Shown in pieces: positions 33,593-42,960 of a stretch of 64,000 bases of DNA (positions are counted from its first letter, which is position 1; the number at the start of each line of letters is the position of its first letter). The notes below the pieces were generated by a model. It saw nothing but the letters and a program-made list of their open reading frames with translations, had not been told where the DNA came from and ran no database searches. The DNA comes from Clostridioides difficile (GTDB lineage Bacteria > Bacillota > Clostridia > Peptostreptococcales > Peptostreptococcaceae), in NCBI RefSeq assembly GCF_001299635.1, contig NZ_JRHN01000038.1:248001-312000 (forward strand), read 5' to 3'. The translations under genes were made by a program, and so were the position numbers.

Positions 33593-36010
33593 CTATTTTG
33601 TTCTAATATATGCTCTTTGTTTACCATACACTTTTCCAAATCTTAGATGACTACTGTGTGGCTCCCATCCATCTAAACCTTTTAATATGTCATTAATTTC
33701 TCTTGATAAGATAGGTGTGAGTTGTTTAGGTTCTCCATTAAATAGCTCAACCCATATCTCCATAACACACGTTTTTTCTCTTAATATTGTTCCTTCTTTT
33801 AAATCACCAAAATCTGAACCATGAATATATTCTCTCTTTTCTGAAATACTTAAATCATACCAATTCTCAGTAATAAGTTTATTTAAATATTCTTCAATAA
33901 TTCCAGATTTAGCATTTTCTTCTGAGTGGTTTTTTTGTTGTTTTTCAGCTTCCTTTTTCTCTTCATCTGATAGATACAAAGGTTCATTAGCTTTATATAA
34001 TTCTAATGCTTCTGCCCAAATTTGATTTCTTTCATTATCAAGTTGGCCATTAAATATACTCTTGTTAATCTTCTTTACTCCTGTATCTATTGGCCAAAAT
34101 CTTCTATTACCAGTTTTATCCCTTAAAAACTCTTTATCATTGGTTGTACCTATAACTACACATTGACGTAAAAATCTTGATGTTCTCTTCCCATATGCAA
34201 CCCTATATATATCCTCTGATTTACTTAGAAAATGCTTAACTACCTCAATATCTGCTTTTTTAGTAGCCATCATTTCACCCATTTCAAGCAACCATACTCC
34301 TTGTAATTGTTCATATGCCTCTTTACCTTGCACAGTAGTTAAACTATCAGAATACCAGTCTCCACCAAGTTTTTTAATAAAAGTACTTTTTCCCATTCCT
34401 TGAGGACCAGATAAAACCATCATATTATCAAATTTTATTCCTGGATTAAATACTCTTGCTACTGCTGCTACTAAAACTTTTCTTATTATAGTCCTTGTAT
34501 AATGGTTATCTTCTGCACCCAAATAGTCAATTAAAAGTGTATCCACTCTCTTAATATCATCCCACTTTAAAGAATTTAAATAATCTTTTATAGGGTGAAA
34601 AGTATTATTTTCAAAAGCAATTACTAGAGCATCATTTACTTTTGATGGTGAGGAGATATTATAAATTGTTTCTATATGATGTCTAAGTCCAGAATCATCA
34701 CTATCATTCCAATCATTTAATTTATCATCTTTTCTCCAAGGTAACTTACCTAAGACAACAGCTCTATTTGAAAATTCATTGTAAGCTATTTTTCCTTTCA
34801 AATATGGGTCATTTTCTATAAACATTAAGATATTGTTTGTTGTTTTCTTGTAGCTTCCTTTATTGTCATAATCTAATCTAGTTAACCATTCATCATCTTC
34901 AAAATCTATATCACCAAAATCATCCTTAGCTTTATCAATGTTTTCTCTCCCTATAGTCTTTCGTACTTTAGTGTCACTGCTTGCAAATTCGCTCATTCGA
35001 GTAAATGAAGGTAATCTATTTACAGGTGTTTCTGGTTTAGAGTCTTCATCAAGTTCTCCAAATTTATGTATCCTAACTAAATCAAAAGCATTACATAAAA
35101 TTCCACTTGCAGGGTCTGTCCCATGGTGACTATAGGAAAACTTATCATCATAAATAACTATTCCACCACTTGTACTACCTTCTGCATATGTATACCTCGT
35201 TTCATCAATACCAGAAATATATACTTCATTTAAGAAAGTTTCTATAACTTCTGTGATACTATAGGACCTGCAAAAGGCACCTATAATTCCGTCCTTTTCA
35301 AGAGGGTCTTGTTGCTTTTTTAATTGTGTATTAAACTTTTGTCTCTCTCTTGAACTTTCTGGCCAATAACTTACATCCGTCCAGTCTAAATATAAATCTA
35401 GTATTTCATTTGGGTTTAAAAATTCACCATCTTGAAATTTAAATATATATTCTCCATCAATTGAAGTACTTGGAAAGTACATAAGCCTATGAGGTTGATA
35501 TGTAGTATCATCAAACATATCTATTCCTATAGCATCTGCTATCATCCTAGAAATTGCTTGATACTCTTCTGGTAGTACTGGTCTAGCTAAAGGTATTAGC
35601 AGTCTGTATCTAGGGTTACTCTCAGTATGTGAGTGAGTAGAGTACATAAGGCAAGCATAATCATTTAATAGTGTAATATCATCCCATATAGCCTTATCTG
35701 CATAGTCTATATCCAAAGTTATAATACTTCTATTTGCAATATTCTCTGCTTTTCGTCTACCATTTTTTAAACTTCCACCTACAAACCCACCAACATCTTT
35801 TACTCTATCTTTTTCAGTCTTTGACATCTTCTTATATTCTGTATAGGTTTCTTGAGTTCTTAATGTTTTACTTAATCTATTTACAAGTTCGGACCATAAA
35901 ATACTTTTATTCTTCCAATGAGTTTCTAACTTACTTTTTCCTATGGCCAGCATGAGTTGGCCATCATGTTTTACATTTATGTGTTCAATTTCACTGGCCT
36001 TTACATCCAT
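33593..36010 (-). CDS. VapE-family primase/helicase
   Basis: The 805-aa protein combines an N-terminal primase-like region (NRSIITLDIDYADKAIW, YSTHSHTESNPRYRLLIPLARP; residues about 85-150) with the C-terminal virulence-associated E helicase domain: Walker A VLSGPQGMGKSTFIKKLGGDWYSD, Walker B-like VWLLEMGEM and GTTNDKEFLRDKTGNRRFWPID. It is the replication initiator/helicase of many Firmicute prophages. The octamer cluster lies at its 3' end, adjacent to its stop codon. It follows the polymerase gene by 11 bp. Confidence 0.9.
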   Translation of the reverse strand: MDVKASEIEHINVKHDGQLMLAIGKSKLETHWKNKSILWSELVNRLSKTLRTQETYTEYKKMSKTEKDRVKDVGGFVGGSLKNGRRKAENIANRSIITLDIDYADKAIWDDITLLNDYACLMYSTHSHTESNPRYRLLIPLARPVLPEEYQAISRMIADAIGIDMFDDTTYQPHRLMYFPSTSIDGEYIFKFQDGEFLNPNEILDLYLDWTDVSYWPESSRERQKFNTQLKKQQDPLEKDGIIGAFCRSYSITEVIETFLNEVYISGIDETRYTYAEGSTSGGIVIYDDKFSYSHHGTDPASGILCNAFDLVRIHKFGELDEDSKPETPVNRLPSFTRMSEFASSDTKVRKTIGRENIDKAKDDFGDIDFEDDEWLTRLDYDNKGSYKKTTNNILMFIENDPYLKGKIAYNEFSNRAVVLGKLPWRKDDKLNDWNDSDDSGLRHHIETIYNISSPSKVNDALVIAFENNTFHPIKDYLNSLKWDDIKRVDTLLIDYLGAEDNHYTRTIIRKVLVAAVARVFNPGIKFDNMMVLSGPQGMGKSTFIKKLGGDWYSDSLTTVQGKEAYEQLQGVWLLEMGEMMATKKADIEVVKHFLSKSEDIYRVAYGKRTSRFLRQCVVIGTTNDKEFLRDKTGNRRFWPIDTGVKKINKSIFNGQLDNERNQIWAEALELYKANEPLYLSDEEKKEAEKQQKNHSEENAKSGIIEEYLNKLITENWYDLSISEKREYIHGSDFGDLKEGTILREKTCVMEIWVELFNGEPKQLTPILSREINDILKGLDGWEPHSSHLRFGKVYGKQRAYIRTK

Positions 36011-36021
36011 AAATTAATCAC

Positions 36022-37980
36022 CTAGTCTTTCTTATAATAATCACATTCATATCCATCTGCTTTAAGTGGAAGTCCTTTAGCCCAAGAGATTTCTTTTGCC
36101 ATAATTCTGTTAACGTCTTCCAAAGAACCATATTTTTTATCTACATCAAGTACAAGTTCATCATGTACATGCATTACAATGTCATAACCTGCATCTTTTA
36201 CATTAAACATAGCTTCTCTTAGGCAATCTCTAGCTGTAGCTTGAACAATATTCTCAACTAATTTAGGTCCATAGGTATCTATTCTTTTCCATTGTTTACT
36301 TGTCTGTTCCATGCCTTCATATGTTATCTTATCCCCACTAAACGTAGTATGAGGTTCTATCTTAGGTCTTAAGTAGGATAATCTTCTACCACTTGGTAGT
36401 TCTATAAATAAAACTCCTGGATTATAAATAAATTTAATCCCATGTTGAAGTTCTACTATAGTCCTATCTTTTATAGCTTTTTTAGTTGCCTTATCTACAT
36501 CCCACCAAAACTTAGTTATATTTGGATTAGCATTTCTCCATGCAGTAACAATAGGTTGAAGTTCTTCTTCTTTAAGCCCCATTTTAATAGCTCCCATAGA
36601 AATTAAAGCCCCTACACTCCCACCATATCCATTCGATAATTCTGCTAGCTTTCCTTTTTGTCTAAGCTCAGAACCTTTTTTAATACTTTCTATTGGAACT
36701 TTAAACATCTGACTGGCACTAGCTTCATATATTTTTCCATGAGAATTAAATACATCTAATCTCCACTTCTCACCAGCGAGCCAAGCTATAACCCTAGCTT
36801 CTATTGCACTAAAATCTGAAACTATAAACCTATGACCTTCACTTGGTATAAAAGCTGTTCTTATTAACTGACTTAACACATCTGGTACACTATCATACAA
36901 AAGCTCTATTAAATCAAAATCACCTTCTTTTAATAGATTTCTAACCAAGTCTAAATCTTCTATATGATTTTGTGGTAGATTCTGTACCTGGACTAATCTT
37001 CCTGCCCATCTACCAGTCCTATTAGCCCCATAAAACTGTAGTAGACCTCTTACTCTATTATCATTACCTTTAGCTAATTTCATAGCCTCATACTTCTTTA
37101 TAGAGGTTTTGGACATTAATTTTCTAAGCTCTAAAACCCTAATTACATTTTTATCCTCAACTTGTTTTAATATTTCTGGAATACTTTCTTTTGTTAGGCT
37201 TGTAACCTCAAAGCCCGATTTATCACTTAACCATTTTTTTAATTGAGCAGGACTATTTGGATTATTTAGACCAGTTATTTCAATTGCTTCTTTTGTAAGT
37301 TTTTCAGTGTACTTTCTATCACACTCTATTGCATTTTCTATTAGCTGTGTATCTACTCTGATGCCAGTGTCATTAATTATTTGGTCTAAATACCATAACT
37401 TATTTTCTCTTTCAGAAGTCTTATACTTGCTAAGTTTATTTCTTATTTCTCTTTCAACTACAACATCTTGCTTACAATATTCTTTAAATTTATTCCACTT
37501 TTCCATATCATGTATTGGTAAATTTCTAGTTCTTCCTTTGTTAATTTTTGTAGCTTTACAAGGCTTACAGAAATATTGTATTAACGACTTACCTTCTTTC
37601 ATTTTCTGCTTATCTTCATTAAACTTTAAAGCCTTAGATACACTATCTAAGCTTCCTGGAAGTCCCAGTGTTAAAGCTTTTATCATTGTACATAACCACT
37701 CATTTGGTTTTAAATCAATATCTAAAAATTTACTTATTGCTATTCTTTCAAAGTTAGCATTAAATGCTGATTTTATAATAGTGTTCTCTTTTAAAGCCTC
37801 TATTACTTCTTTTGGTAACTCTTCATCATTTACTAAATCAATAACGCTTACTTCTTCTTCATCAAAAGCATAGGCAAATAACAGTATCTCAAAATTAGTA
37901 GAGTCTACATATCTGTAGACTCCAACTTTCTTTATATCTAAATCACTATATGTCTCTATATCAATTGATAATGTTCTCAT
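36022..37980 (-). CDS. Phage family A DNA polymerase
   Basis: The 652-aa enzyme has a 3'-5' exonuclease domain at the N-terminus (LSIDIETYSDLDIKKVGVYRY with DxE metal ligands) and the polymerase domain with motif A SDFSAIEARVIAWLAGE, motif B-like RQKGKLAELSNGYGGSVGAL and motif C HVHDELVLDVD. The 5'-3' exonuclease of bacterial Pol I is absent, as is usual for this phage type. Its start codon shares one base with the stop of the ssDNA-binding gene. Confidence 0.95.
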   Translation of the reverse strand: MRTLSIDIETYSDLDIKKVGVYRYVDSTNFEILLFAYAFDEEEVSVIDLVNDEELPKEVIEALKENTIIKSAFNANFERIAISKFLDIDLKPNEWLCTMIKALTLGLPGSLDSVSKALKFNEDKQKMKEGKSLIQYFCKPCKATKINKGRTRNLPIHDMEKWNKFKEYCKQDVVVEREIRNKLSKYKTSERENKLWYLDQIINDTGIRVDTQLIENAIECDRKYTEKLTKEAIEITGLNNPNSPAQLKKWLSDKSGFEVTSLTKESIPEILKQVEDKNVIRVLELRKLMSKTSIKKYEAMKLAKGNDNRVRGLLQFYGANRTGRWAGRLVQVQNLPQNHIEDLDLVRNLLKEGDFDLIELLYDSVPDVLSQLIRTAFIPSEGHRFIVSDFSAIEARVIAWLAGEKWRLDVFNSHGKIYEASASQMFKVPIESIKKGSELRQKGKLAELSNGYGGSVGALISMGAIKMGLKEEELQPIVTAWRNANPNITKFWWDVDKATKKAIKDRTIVELQHGIKFIYNPGVLFIELPSGRRLSYLRPKIEPHTTFSGDKITYEGMEQTSKQWKRIDTYGPKLVENIVQATARDCLREAMFNVKDAGYDIVMHVHDELVLDVDKKYGSLEDVNRIMAKEISWAKGLPLKADGYECDYYKKD

Positions 37981-38546
37981 TAACTTAAGAAGTCCTCTTC
38001 TTCATCTTCAAAATCATCTGAGAAATCTGCTTCTGCACTAGCTCTAGCTCCTCCAAGTACTTCTCCATCTGCTAACTTTTGAACATTTTGCAACCCACAA
38101 CCTATTCCTTTATTTCCTGCACTATTGTATGGGAAAAAGTTTATACTAACTCTTCCATAACAACCACTATATACTTCTGTATTATCTAATATTTCATTTA
38201 AGTCTTTATCAACTACTCCTGGCTTTTGAGTACTATTTGCATTTAGAAAATACATTCCTATATATTCCTCTGCTTCATCAGCTCTTTCGTCATCTCCATC
38301 ACGAAGAGGTGTTTTTAAATTACCTGGTAACTTTCCACCCCATTTAGAAGTTTTACCTTGTTCTTTTGCTGCATCAATAGCCTTCTTTATTCTTCCTAAA
38401 GTCACCTTGTCTGATTTTGGTATTAAAATACAAACTGAATACTTGGGCTCTGCACCTTCTAACATTGCTCTGCTTTTAAAAATATTACAATAACTTAATC
38501 TCACCTTTCCTGTTACCACCTTTGTTGATTGTACTGAATTACTCAT
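37980..38546 (-). CDS. Phage ssDNA-binding protein, DUF2815
   Basis: The 188-aa protein has the DUF2815 pattern (KVVTGKVRLSYCNIFKSRAM, EPKYSVCILIPKSDKVTLGRIKKAIDAAK, EYIGMYFLNANSTQKPGVVD, YSGCYGRVSINFFPYN) and an acidic C-terminal tail (DFSDDFEDEEEDFLS). The fold resembles OB-fold gp2.5-like ssDNA-binding proteins, and acidic tails recruit replication partners. It is encoded directly upstream of the polymerase. Confidence 0.88.
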   Translation of the reverse strand: MSNSVQSTKVVTGKVRLSYCNIFKSRAMLEGAEPKYSVCILIPKSDKVTLGRIKKAIDAAKEQGKTSKWGGKLPGNLKTPLRDGDDERADEAEEYIGMYFLNANSTQKPGVVDKDLNEILDNTEVYSGCYGRVSINFFPYNSAGNKGIGCGLQNVQKLADGEVLGGARASAEADFSDDFEDEEEDFLS

Positions 38547-38575
38547 AATTTTCTTCCTCCTAATATTTTTATATT

Positions 38576-39169
38576 TTATAAATAGATATTATCTAAACAT
38601 AATTCTCTTAAATTCTTTTTTGCACTGTATACCCCATTTTCTACATTTTTTCTTTTATATTTTAATAGTTTAGATATCTGTATAACCTCAAAACCTTCTG
38701 CATATAATCTCATTACCTTTTGTTGCTTTTCTGGTAAATAATTAATATAATTAATTACTTTTTTTGAAATATATGTGTTTATTACTTCATCTTCTATTAG
38801 TGTATTGCCATTAGACAGTACTTCATAATGTTTTGGTTCTATAGAAATTCCTTCATTCAAAAATGTATGTTTTTTTCTCAACTGACTTTTAATATAAGCA
38901 TACATTTTGTATCTAATACATTTCTTAAAATATGCTTTAGGGTAAGTCTCTCCTTCTGTCTTCAGATTTTTTATTCCCTCATACAATCCTATATATCCAG
39001 ATTGAATTAAGTCATCTTTATATATATAAGTTTTATTTTTATTGTTTTTTAACAATATATTGGTTGTTATCTTTATTTCTTTGTCAAATTCTCTTAGTAA
39101 TGTTTCAAATGCTAATTCATTTCCATTTTTGAATTCTAGCACTAGTTTAATTATTTCTTGATTATCCAT
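38576..39169 (-). CDS. Sigma-70-like factor
   Basis: The 197-aa protein has sigma region 2 features (NELAFETLLREFDKEI, YKDDLIQSGYIGLYEGIKNL, AYFKKCIRYKMYAYIKS) and a region-4 helix-turn-helix (LPEKQQKVMRLYAEGFEVIQISKLLKYKRKNVENGVY). It resembles ECF/SigH-like factors and phage regulators such as those controlling middle genes. It is embedded in the replication operon between DUF2815 and small early genes. A second regulator, the ArpU-like protein, is encoded later in the same operon. Confidence 0.8.
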   Translation of the reverse strand: MDNQEIIKLVLEFKNGNELAFETLLREFDKEIKITTNILLKNNKNKTYIYKDDLIQSGYIGLYEGIKNLKTEGETYPKAYFKKCIRYKMYAYIKSQLRKKHTFLNEGISIEPKHYEVLSNGNTLIEDEVINTYISKKVINYINYLPEKQQKVMRLYAEGFEVIQISKLLKYKRKNVENGVYSAKKNLRELCLDNIYL

Positions 39170-39221
39170 AAAACTATATCCCCTTTTTAAACGTTTTATA
39201 GCTACTAGGAATTAAATATTT

Positions 39222-39557
39222 TTAATTATCCTTTACTCTTACTGATACAAAGCACACTGGACTAACCTTTATATGTTCTGGTATATAAACTCTATCAAGA
39301 TGATTGTCATTTACTTCAAAGAAAGTTGACATCACTTTATCCTTTATTAAACTTTCTCTTTTAAAATCCATTACTATAGCTTTTGCATTTTGTTCTACTG
39401 AATTATACTCTGTAATATTTAATCTCTTCAATATATCAAGCAAATTATCTTTTTCATAATCTAAATCTTCTTCAATACTCTTTTTTCTTTTCTTTAAATC
39501 TAAAATTGTACTTATACTCTCATCTAATTTATCTTTTGTAGCTTCATCTAATGGCAT
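39222..39557 (-). CDS. Phage early protein of unknown function
   Basis: The frame opens with a GTG at 39566, but AGGGGGTG points to the ATG at 39557 (MPLDEATKDKLDESISTILD), giving 111 aa. The N-terminal half is a coiled coil (LDLKKRKKSIEEDLDYEKDNLLD); the C-terminal half is beta-rich (VYIPEHIKVSPVCFVSVRVK). It lies 16 bp after the DUF2800 nuclease gene. No family is recognised. Confidence 0.7.
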   Translation of the reverse strand: MPLDEATKDKLDESISTILDLKKRKKSIEEDLDYEKDNLLDILKRLNITEYNSVEQNAKAIVMDFKRESLIKDKVMSTFFEVNDNHLDRVYIPEHIKVSPVCFVSVRVKDN

Positions 39558-39573
39558 GTAATACACCCCCTAT

Positions 39574-40737
39574 TTATATTTCAAAGTCTTTTTTAGCTGA
39601 ATCTATACTATTAATTTCTGCCCTTTTATCACTTTCTGCTACTAAAGTGGCTTTTCCAACTGGTTTTATAATTAAATCATTTAGTAGATTAGTGAAACTC
39701 TTTTTGCCTATAGCTTTTTCCATATCACTAATTCCTTTTAATGTTCTTGGTTTATAAATCTTTTCCTCATCATAATCTGAATTTAATAAAACATTAGCAA
39801 CCTCTTGTTCATCCACATACTTTCTATTACTTCTACCTTCTACAAGCTTATATCCTGGATATTTAACACCATGCTTTTCAGCTTGTTCTAGTGCATAACT
39901 TTGAACATCCTTTAACCAATCTTGAACATTCTTAGCAAATCCCAAAATGTCTGCAATCTCATATTCATTAAGAGTAAATGTATCAGCAAAATCATATTTT
40001 CTAGCTTTCTCAAGATTATCTTCAGCTCTTTTTCTACAATCATTTTTAGCTCTACAAAATCCACAATGTTCACCACTTACAAAATCACCCTCACCATTAA
40101 AAGCCATTTGAGCCTTCTTTTTAACATTCTCTGCCCATGTAAGTAACTTGGTAACTTCTATTTCTTCGCTTGATATATTATCAAATCTAGGTTGAATTAT
40201 TGTTGTCTTAACCAAATCAATATCATATAGTATTTCAAACTGATTATATGCACCTAAACCATATAGTCTAAGTTGAGGGTTCTCTATAGCTGAGACTTCC
40301 ACACCTTTTCCATACTTTAGGTCTATCACTTGAAGTATTCCATCAGATATTACAACAACATCTCCTGTTCCAAAGCCTTCTGGAACCCATTCACTAAAAT
40401 CAAGTCTCTCTTCTAACATTACTATTACATCATCACATATAGCTTTACTGTCATTTACTAATTCAATTACATTATCAACATAAGATTGTATGTAATCCTC
40501 CATTTCTGAGTTATAATATTCACTTTTCTGTATGTTTTTAATTCTTGCATTATATGCCTTTTTACTTATTTTTTCATACTCTAGCATTAATTTAGCTTCT
40601 GCTAATTCATGTGCTACTGTTCCTTCTTCTGCATATATACTAGTTGATGATGGATAGTTTTCTTCTAATTTTATACTAGGAGTGCAGTGAAGCCATCTAT
40701 GTGCTCCACTTGCACTAAGTCTTGCATGTTGTGCCAT
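39574..40737 (-). CDS. DUF2800 protein, Cas4-like PD-(D/E)XK nuclease
   Basis: The 387-aa protein begins with the diagnostic ARLSASGAHRWLHCTPS motif. The nuclease core is VVVISDGILQVIDLKYGKGVEV (D and DxK), and a C-terminal cysteine cluster (EHCGFCRAKNDCRKRA), with the early Cys, could bind an iron-sulfur cluster as in Cas4/AddB-type enzymes. DUF2800 genes accompany DUF2815 and family A polymerase genes in siphovirus replication modules. Confidence 0.9.
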   Translation of the reverse strand: MAQHARLSASGAHRWLHCTPSIKLEENYPSSTSIYAEEGTVAHELAEAKLMLEYEKISKKAYNARIKNIQKSEYYNSEMEDYIQSYVDNVIELVNDSKAICDDVIVMLEERLDFSEWVPEGFGTGDVVVISDGILQVIDLKYGKGVEVSAIENPQLRLYGLGAYNQFEILYDIDLVKTTIIQPRFDNISSEEIEVTKLLTWAENVKKKAQMAFNGEGDFVSGEHCGFCRAKNDCRKRAEDNLEKARKYDFADTFTLNEYEIADILGFAKNVQDWLKDVQSYALEQAEKHGVKYPGYKLVEGRSNRKYVDEQEVANVLLNSDYDEEKIYKPRTLKGISDMEKAIGKKSFTNLLNDLIIKPVGKATLVAESDKRAEINSIDSAKKDFEI

Positions 40738-40748
40738 TTATGTACCTC

Positions 40749-41183
40749 CTATAAACTTTCTAATTTCTCCATAAAAGCTATATAATCTTCTTCTTTTACT
40801 TCACTTAACTTACTAGCCCCAAATTCGCCAAATAACTCTTTAAGCTTATCTTTCTTGCCTGCCTTACTTGCTTGTGCTGCCTTACTTCTTACCTCTTCTT
40901 TTGTGTATTTAATCTCACTAGTTGTATTTTCATTATTCTCTGTTACTTCTTCGACTTCTGTTTTCTCTTCTTTAACATTTTCTTTTACTTTTACCTTTTT
41001 AGTCTTTTCAGCTTTCTTAGTTTCAACTTTCTTCTCTTCTTTTATATCTGTTATATTTATAGGTTCTATTTGCATTGCTTGTCCTAAATTAAGACCTCCT
41101 AAAGCATTAGCTACTACTAATAGTGCATTTGTAAATTCTGGTGCTTCCACTTTAACTTTTACATTTACATTTACTTCAACCAT
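40749..41183 (-). CDS. Phage early protein, charged linker type
   Basis: The 144-aa protein has a hydrophobic-alternating N-terminus (MVEVNVNVKVKVEAPEFTNA), a highly charged Lys/Glu linker (about 50-100) and a C-terminal helical domain (SKAGKKDKLKELFGEFGASK, then LSEVKEEDYIAFMEKLESL) of the Rho/SAP-like type. Proteins of this kind precede DUF2800 genes in related phages. The function is unknown; the gene is 11 bp from DUF2800. Confidence 0.7.
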   Translation of the reverse strand: MVEVNVNVKVKVEAPEFTNALLVVANALGGLNLGQAMQIEPINITDIKEEKKVETKKAEKTKKVKVKENVKEEKTEVEEVTENNENTTSEIKYTKEEVRSKAAQASKAGKKDKLKELFGEFGASKLSEVKEEDYIAFMEKLESL

Positions 41184-41234
41184 TTTAAATCTCTCCTTTT
41201 TGTGTTATACTTTATTTGTGTTATATTTTATTTT

Positions 41235-41396
41235 TTATTTTTTTGTGTGTTGGTTATTTGACCAGCACTTTTTATTTAATATAGCAACTGATATTTTCTT
41301 GCCAGTTTTAACATCCTTAAATACTATATCTGCTAAAAACTTCCCATCTTTTTTAAGTGTTACTACATTCTTATTATTAATATTAAGACTCAGCAA
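41235..41396 (-). CDS. Small early protein with TTG start (53 aa)
   Basis: A frame of 53 codons starts with TTG at 41396, preceded by AGGGGGGA at good spacing, and overlaps the end of the upstream HTH gene by 14 bp. The product (MLSLNINNKNVVTLKKDGKF, then LADIVFKDVKTGKKISVAIL) has an alternating beta pattern. No family is recognised. Confidence 0.55.
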   Translation of the reverse strand: MLSLNINNKNVVTLKKDGKFLADIVFKDVKTGKKISVAILNKKCWSNNQHTKK

Positions 41397-41775
41397 CTTT
41401 ATCCCCCCTCTCTGCTTCTTCTAAAAGTTCATCCAAATTTCTACCTTGATTTCTTTCAATAAAATCATCAACTTCATATCTTGAAATTTTTCTACCATCA
41501 CCTCTAGCTAGTGATTTTATTAACCCTGTGCTTACCAATCTACGCATAAAATTTGTATCTAATTTTAAGATTCCTCTTGCTTCTTCTATTGTTATTAAAT
41601 AATTTGGATAGCTTCTTTTTATCAAAACAACTATATCTTTAGGCTCTAGTACTTTTACCTTTTGTTCAAGAGTTTGACTTCTAACTCTATCAGTCTCTTG
41701 TTTATTTACCTCAACTTCTATTAAAGACCTTAAGCTATTACTTAATATTTTAACTATTTCATTTGTGTTATCCAT
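41383..41775 (-). CDS. Phage DNA-binding protein with MerR/excisionase-type HTH
   Basis: The 130-aa protein has a helical N-terminal part and a C-terminal winged-helix-like segment (LITIEEARGILKLDTNFMRR, LVSTGLIKSLARGDGRKIS, RYEVDDFIERN) of the HTH_17/excisionase type. It lies between the antirepressor and replication genes. It could act as a directionality factor (Xis) or as an early gene regulator; the long N-terminal helix favours a regulator. Confidence 0.7.
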   Translation of the reverse strand: MDNTNEIVKILSNSLRSLIEVEVNKQETDRVRSQTLEQKVKVLEPKDIVVLIKRSYPNYLITIEEARGILKLDTNFMRRLVSTGLIKSLARGDGRKISRYEVDDFIERNQGRNLDELLEEAERGDKVAES

Positions 41776-41828
41776 TGTTTAATCCCCTCACTATTATTAA
41801 AATATTCTGTTATTAATTTTTGTAATTT

Positions 41829-42596
41829 TTAGTTTTCAAAAGCGTTTAAAGCTTTTTCTAAAACAGGTATTACATTTTCATAGTATCTAAAACTTTCAAC
41901 TTGTTTATCTGAATATTTAGCTTTATCCCATACTTTGATACCATATTCGTCTGTCTTTAAGTTGTAAGCATTTGCTAATCCTCCTACTTTGTTAGCTGAA
42001 ATTCCTAACATCTTACCTATCTCTGTAGCTGAATAAGTTTTTCTTTCCATTTTAGGAAGTGGTATTAATGCTTCTCCAGAAATAAGTTCAGTAGTCTTTG
42101 AGTACATAATTTGTTTATATTCTTTTATATCTACTTTATCAGCCAACTCTAAATATATTTTCGCTTCCCTCGCTCTTGCATTTTTTAATCTTGCCTGAGC
42201 ATTCATGTATTTTATTTCTGATTCATCCTTAGTATCTTTAGGTTTGTTACTACTATATGTACCTGTTTTACGAATAGATGGTAGAACTTCATCTGTAACC
42301 CAATCTTGAAATTTCTCAGCTTCTTCTTTTCTTGATTTAAAAATTAATTTATATACTCCACTTTCAGTAAGAAAATTCTCTCCTGTATTATGTAATTTTC
42401 TAAAGTGACTATCTGTCACAATTGAATTAGTCAACTTAATCACTTGATTCTTATTCATTCTAGTAACTGCCTTTCTAACTCCTTCATTACTAATTCCTAA
42501 GCAATTTCCACAATGATATGGATTAAATAAAATTTCACCTTCAAATTCAAACACTTCAACTTCTTTTCCTTCAAACATCATCAAATTATTACTCAT
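41829..42596 (-). CDS. Phage antirepressor (BRO-N domain)
   Basis: The 255-aa protein has an N-terminal BRO domain (VFEFEGEILFNPYHCGNCLG, LTESGVYKLIFKSRKEEAEKFQDWVTDEVLPSIRKTGTY) and a C-terminal KilA-C/ANT-like region with a helix-turn-helix (KTYSATEIGKMLGISANKVGGLANAYNL). Such proteins inactivate the lysogenic repressor at induction. It is the second gene of the minus-strand early operon behind the operator region. Confidence 0.9.
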   Translation of the reverse strand: MSNNLMMFEGKEVEVFEFEGEILFNPYHCGNCLGISNEGVRKAVTRMNKNQVIKLTNSIVTDSHFRKLHNTGENFLTESGVYKLIFKSRKEEAEKFQDWVTDEVLPSIRKTGTYSSNKPKDTKDESEIKYMNAQARLKNARAREAKIYLELADKVDIKEYKQIMYSKTTELISGEALIPLPKMERKTYSATEIGKMLGISANKVGGLANAYNLKTDEYGIKVWDKAKYSDKQVESFRYYENVIPVLEKALNAFEN

Positions 42597-42609
42597 AATT
42601 TATTCCTCC

Positions 42610-42765
42610 CTAGTTTTTTGTATCTTCAGATTTTTTATTTTCAAGTATACCTTTTACTAGTCCTTTTGCCTCGAAAAAAGCATAAATATTAGCCTTCTTC
42701 AATTTATCAATATTACTAATAAACTCATCTCTGTGTTTTTTTTGCTCTTCTGTTGAAAGTTTCAT
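42610..42765 (-). CDS. Small first gene of the lytic operon (51 aa)
   Basis: The frame is open to 42894, but AAAGGAGGAG sets the ATG at 42765 (MKLSTEEQKKHRDEFISNID), giving 51 aa. The longer frame runs through the operator region and is not the gene. The product is helical and charged. It is the first gene transcribed from the leftward promoter, the place of cro-like genes, but no HTH is apparent. Confidence 0.7.
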   Translation of the reverse strand: MKLSTEEQKKHRDEFISNIDKLKKANIYAFFEAKGLVKGILENKKSEDTKN

Positions 42766-42786
42766 AAAATATCTCCTCCTTTTACA

Positions 42787-42939
42787 GTTCTTTAAGAACT
42801 TCCATTTGTTCTTTAAGAACTTTAGTAACTTCATTATAGGTTCTTTTCGAACAAAAATCAATAGTATTTTATATATTTTTTTCAAAAAGAACATTTTTGT
42901 TTCATTATTGTTGCAAAAGAACTTTTCTTATTATATAAT
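42787..42939. promoter_or_regulatory. Lysis-lysogeny switch: divergent promoters with three operators
   Basis: The leftward promoter is TTGATT (42861..42856), 17 bp, TATAAT (42838..42833). The rightward promoter for the XRE gene is TTGCAA (42911..42916), 17 bp, TATAAT (42934..42939). A 13-bp palindrome GTTCTTTAAGAAC occurs twice, at 42787..42799 and 42808..42820 (21 bp apart), and as GTTCTTTTCGAAC at 42840..42852 within the leftward spacer. AAGAAC half-sites lie at 42888 and 42918, and GTTCT at 42940. This is a lambda-like switch. Confidence 0.85.
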
Positions 42940-42960
42940 GTTCTCTAGGAGGGGTATAAA

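Noticed and set aside
37902-37921. AGTCTACA/TGTAGACT pair in the polymerase gene as another origin element
   Set aside because: It is a single pair inside coding sequence (Val-Tyr...Val-Asp codons), so chance cannot be excluded. It is mentioned only as a note.
42766-42894. N-terminal extension of the 51-aa first lytic gene
   Set aside because: The extension reads through the three operators and the leftward promoter; the AAAGGAGGAG at 42770-42780 marks the real start.
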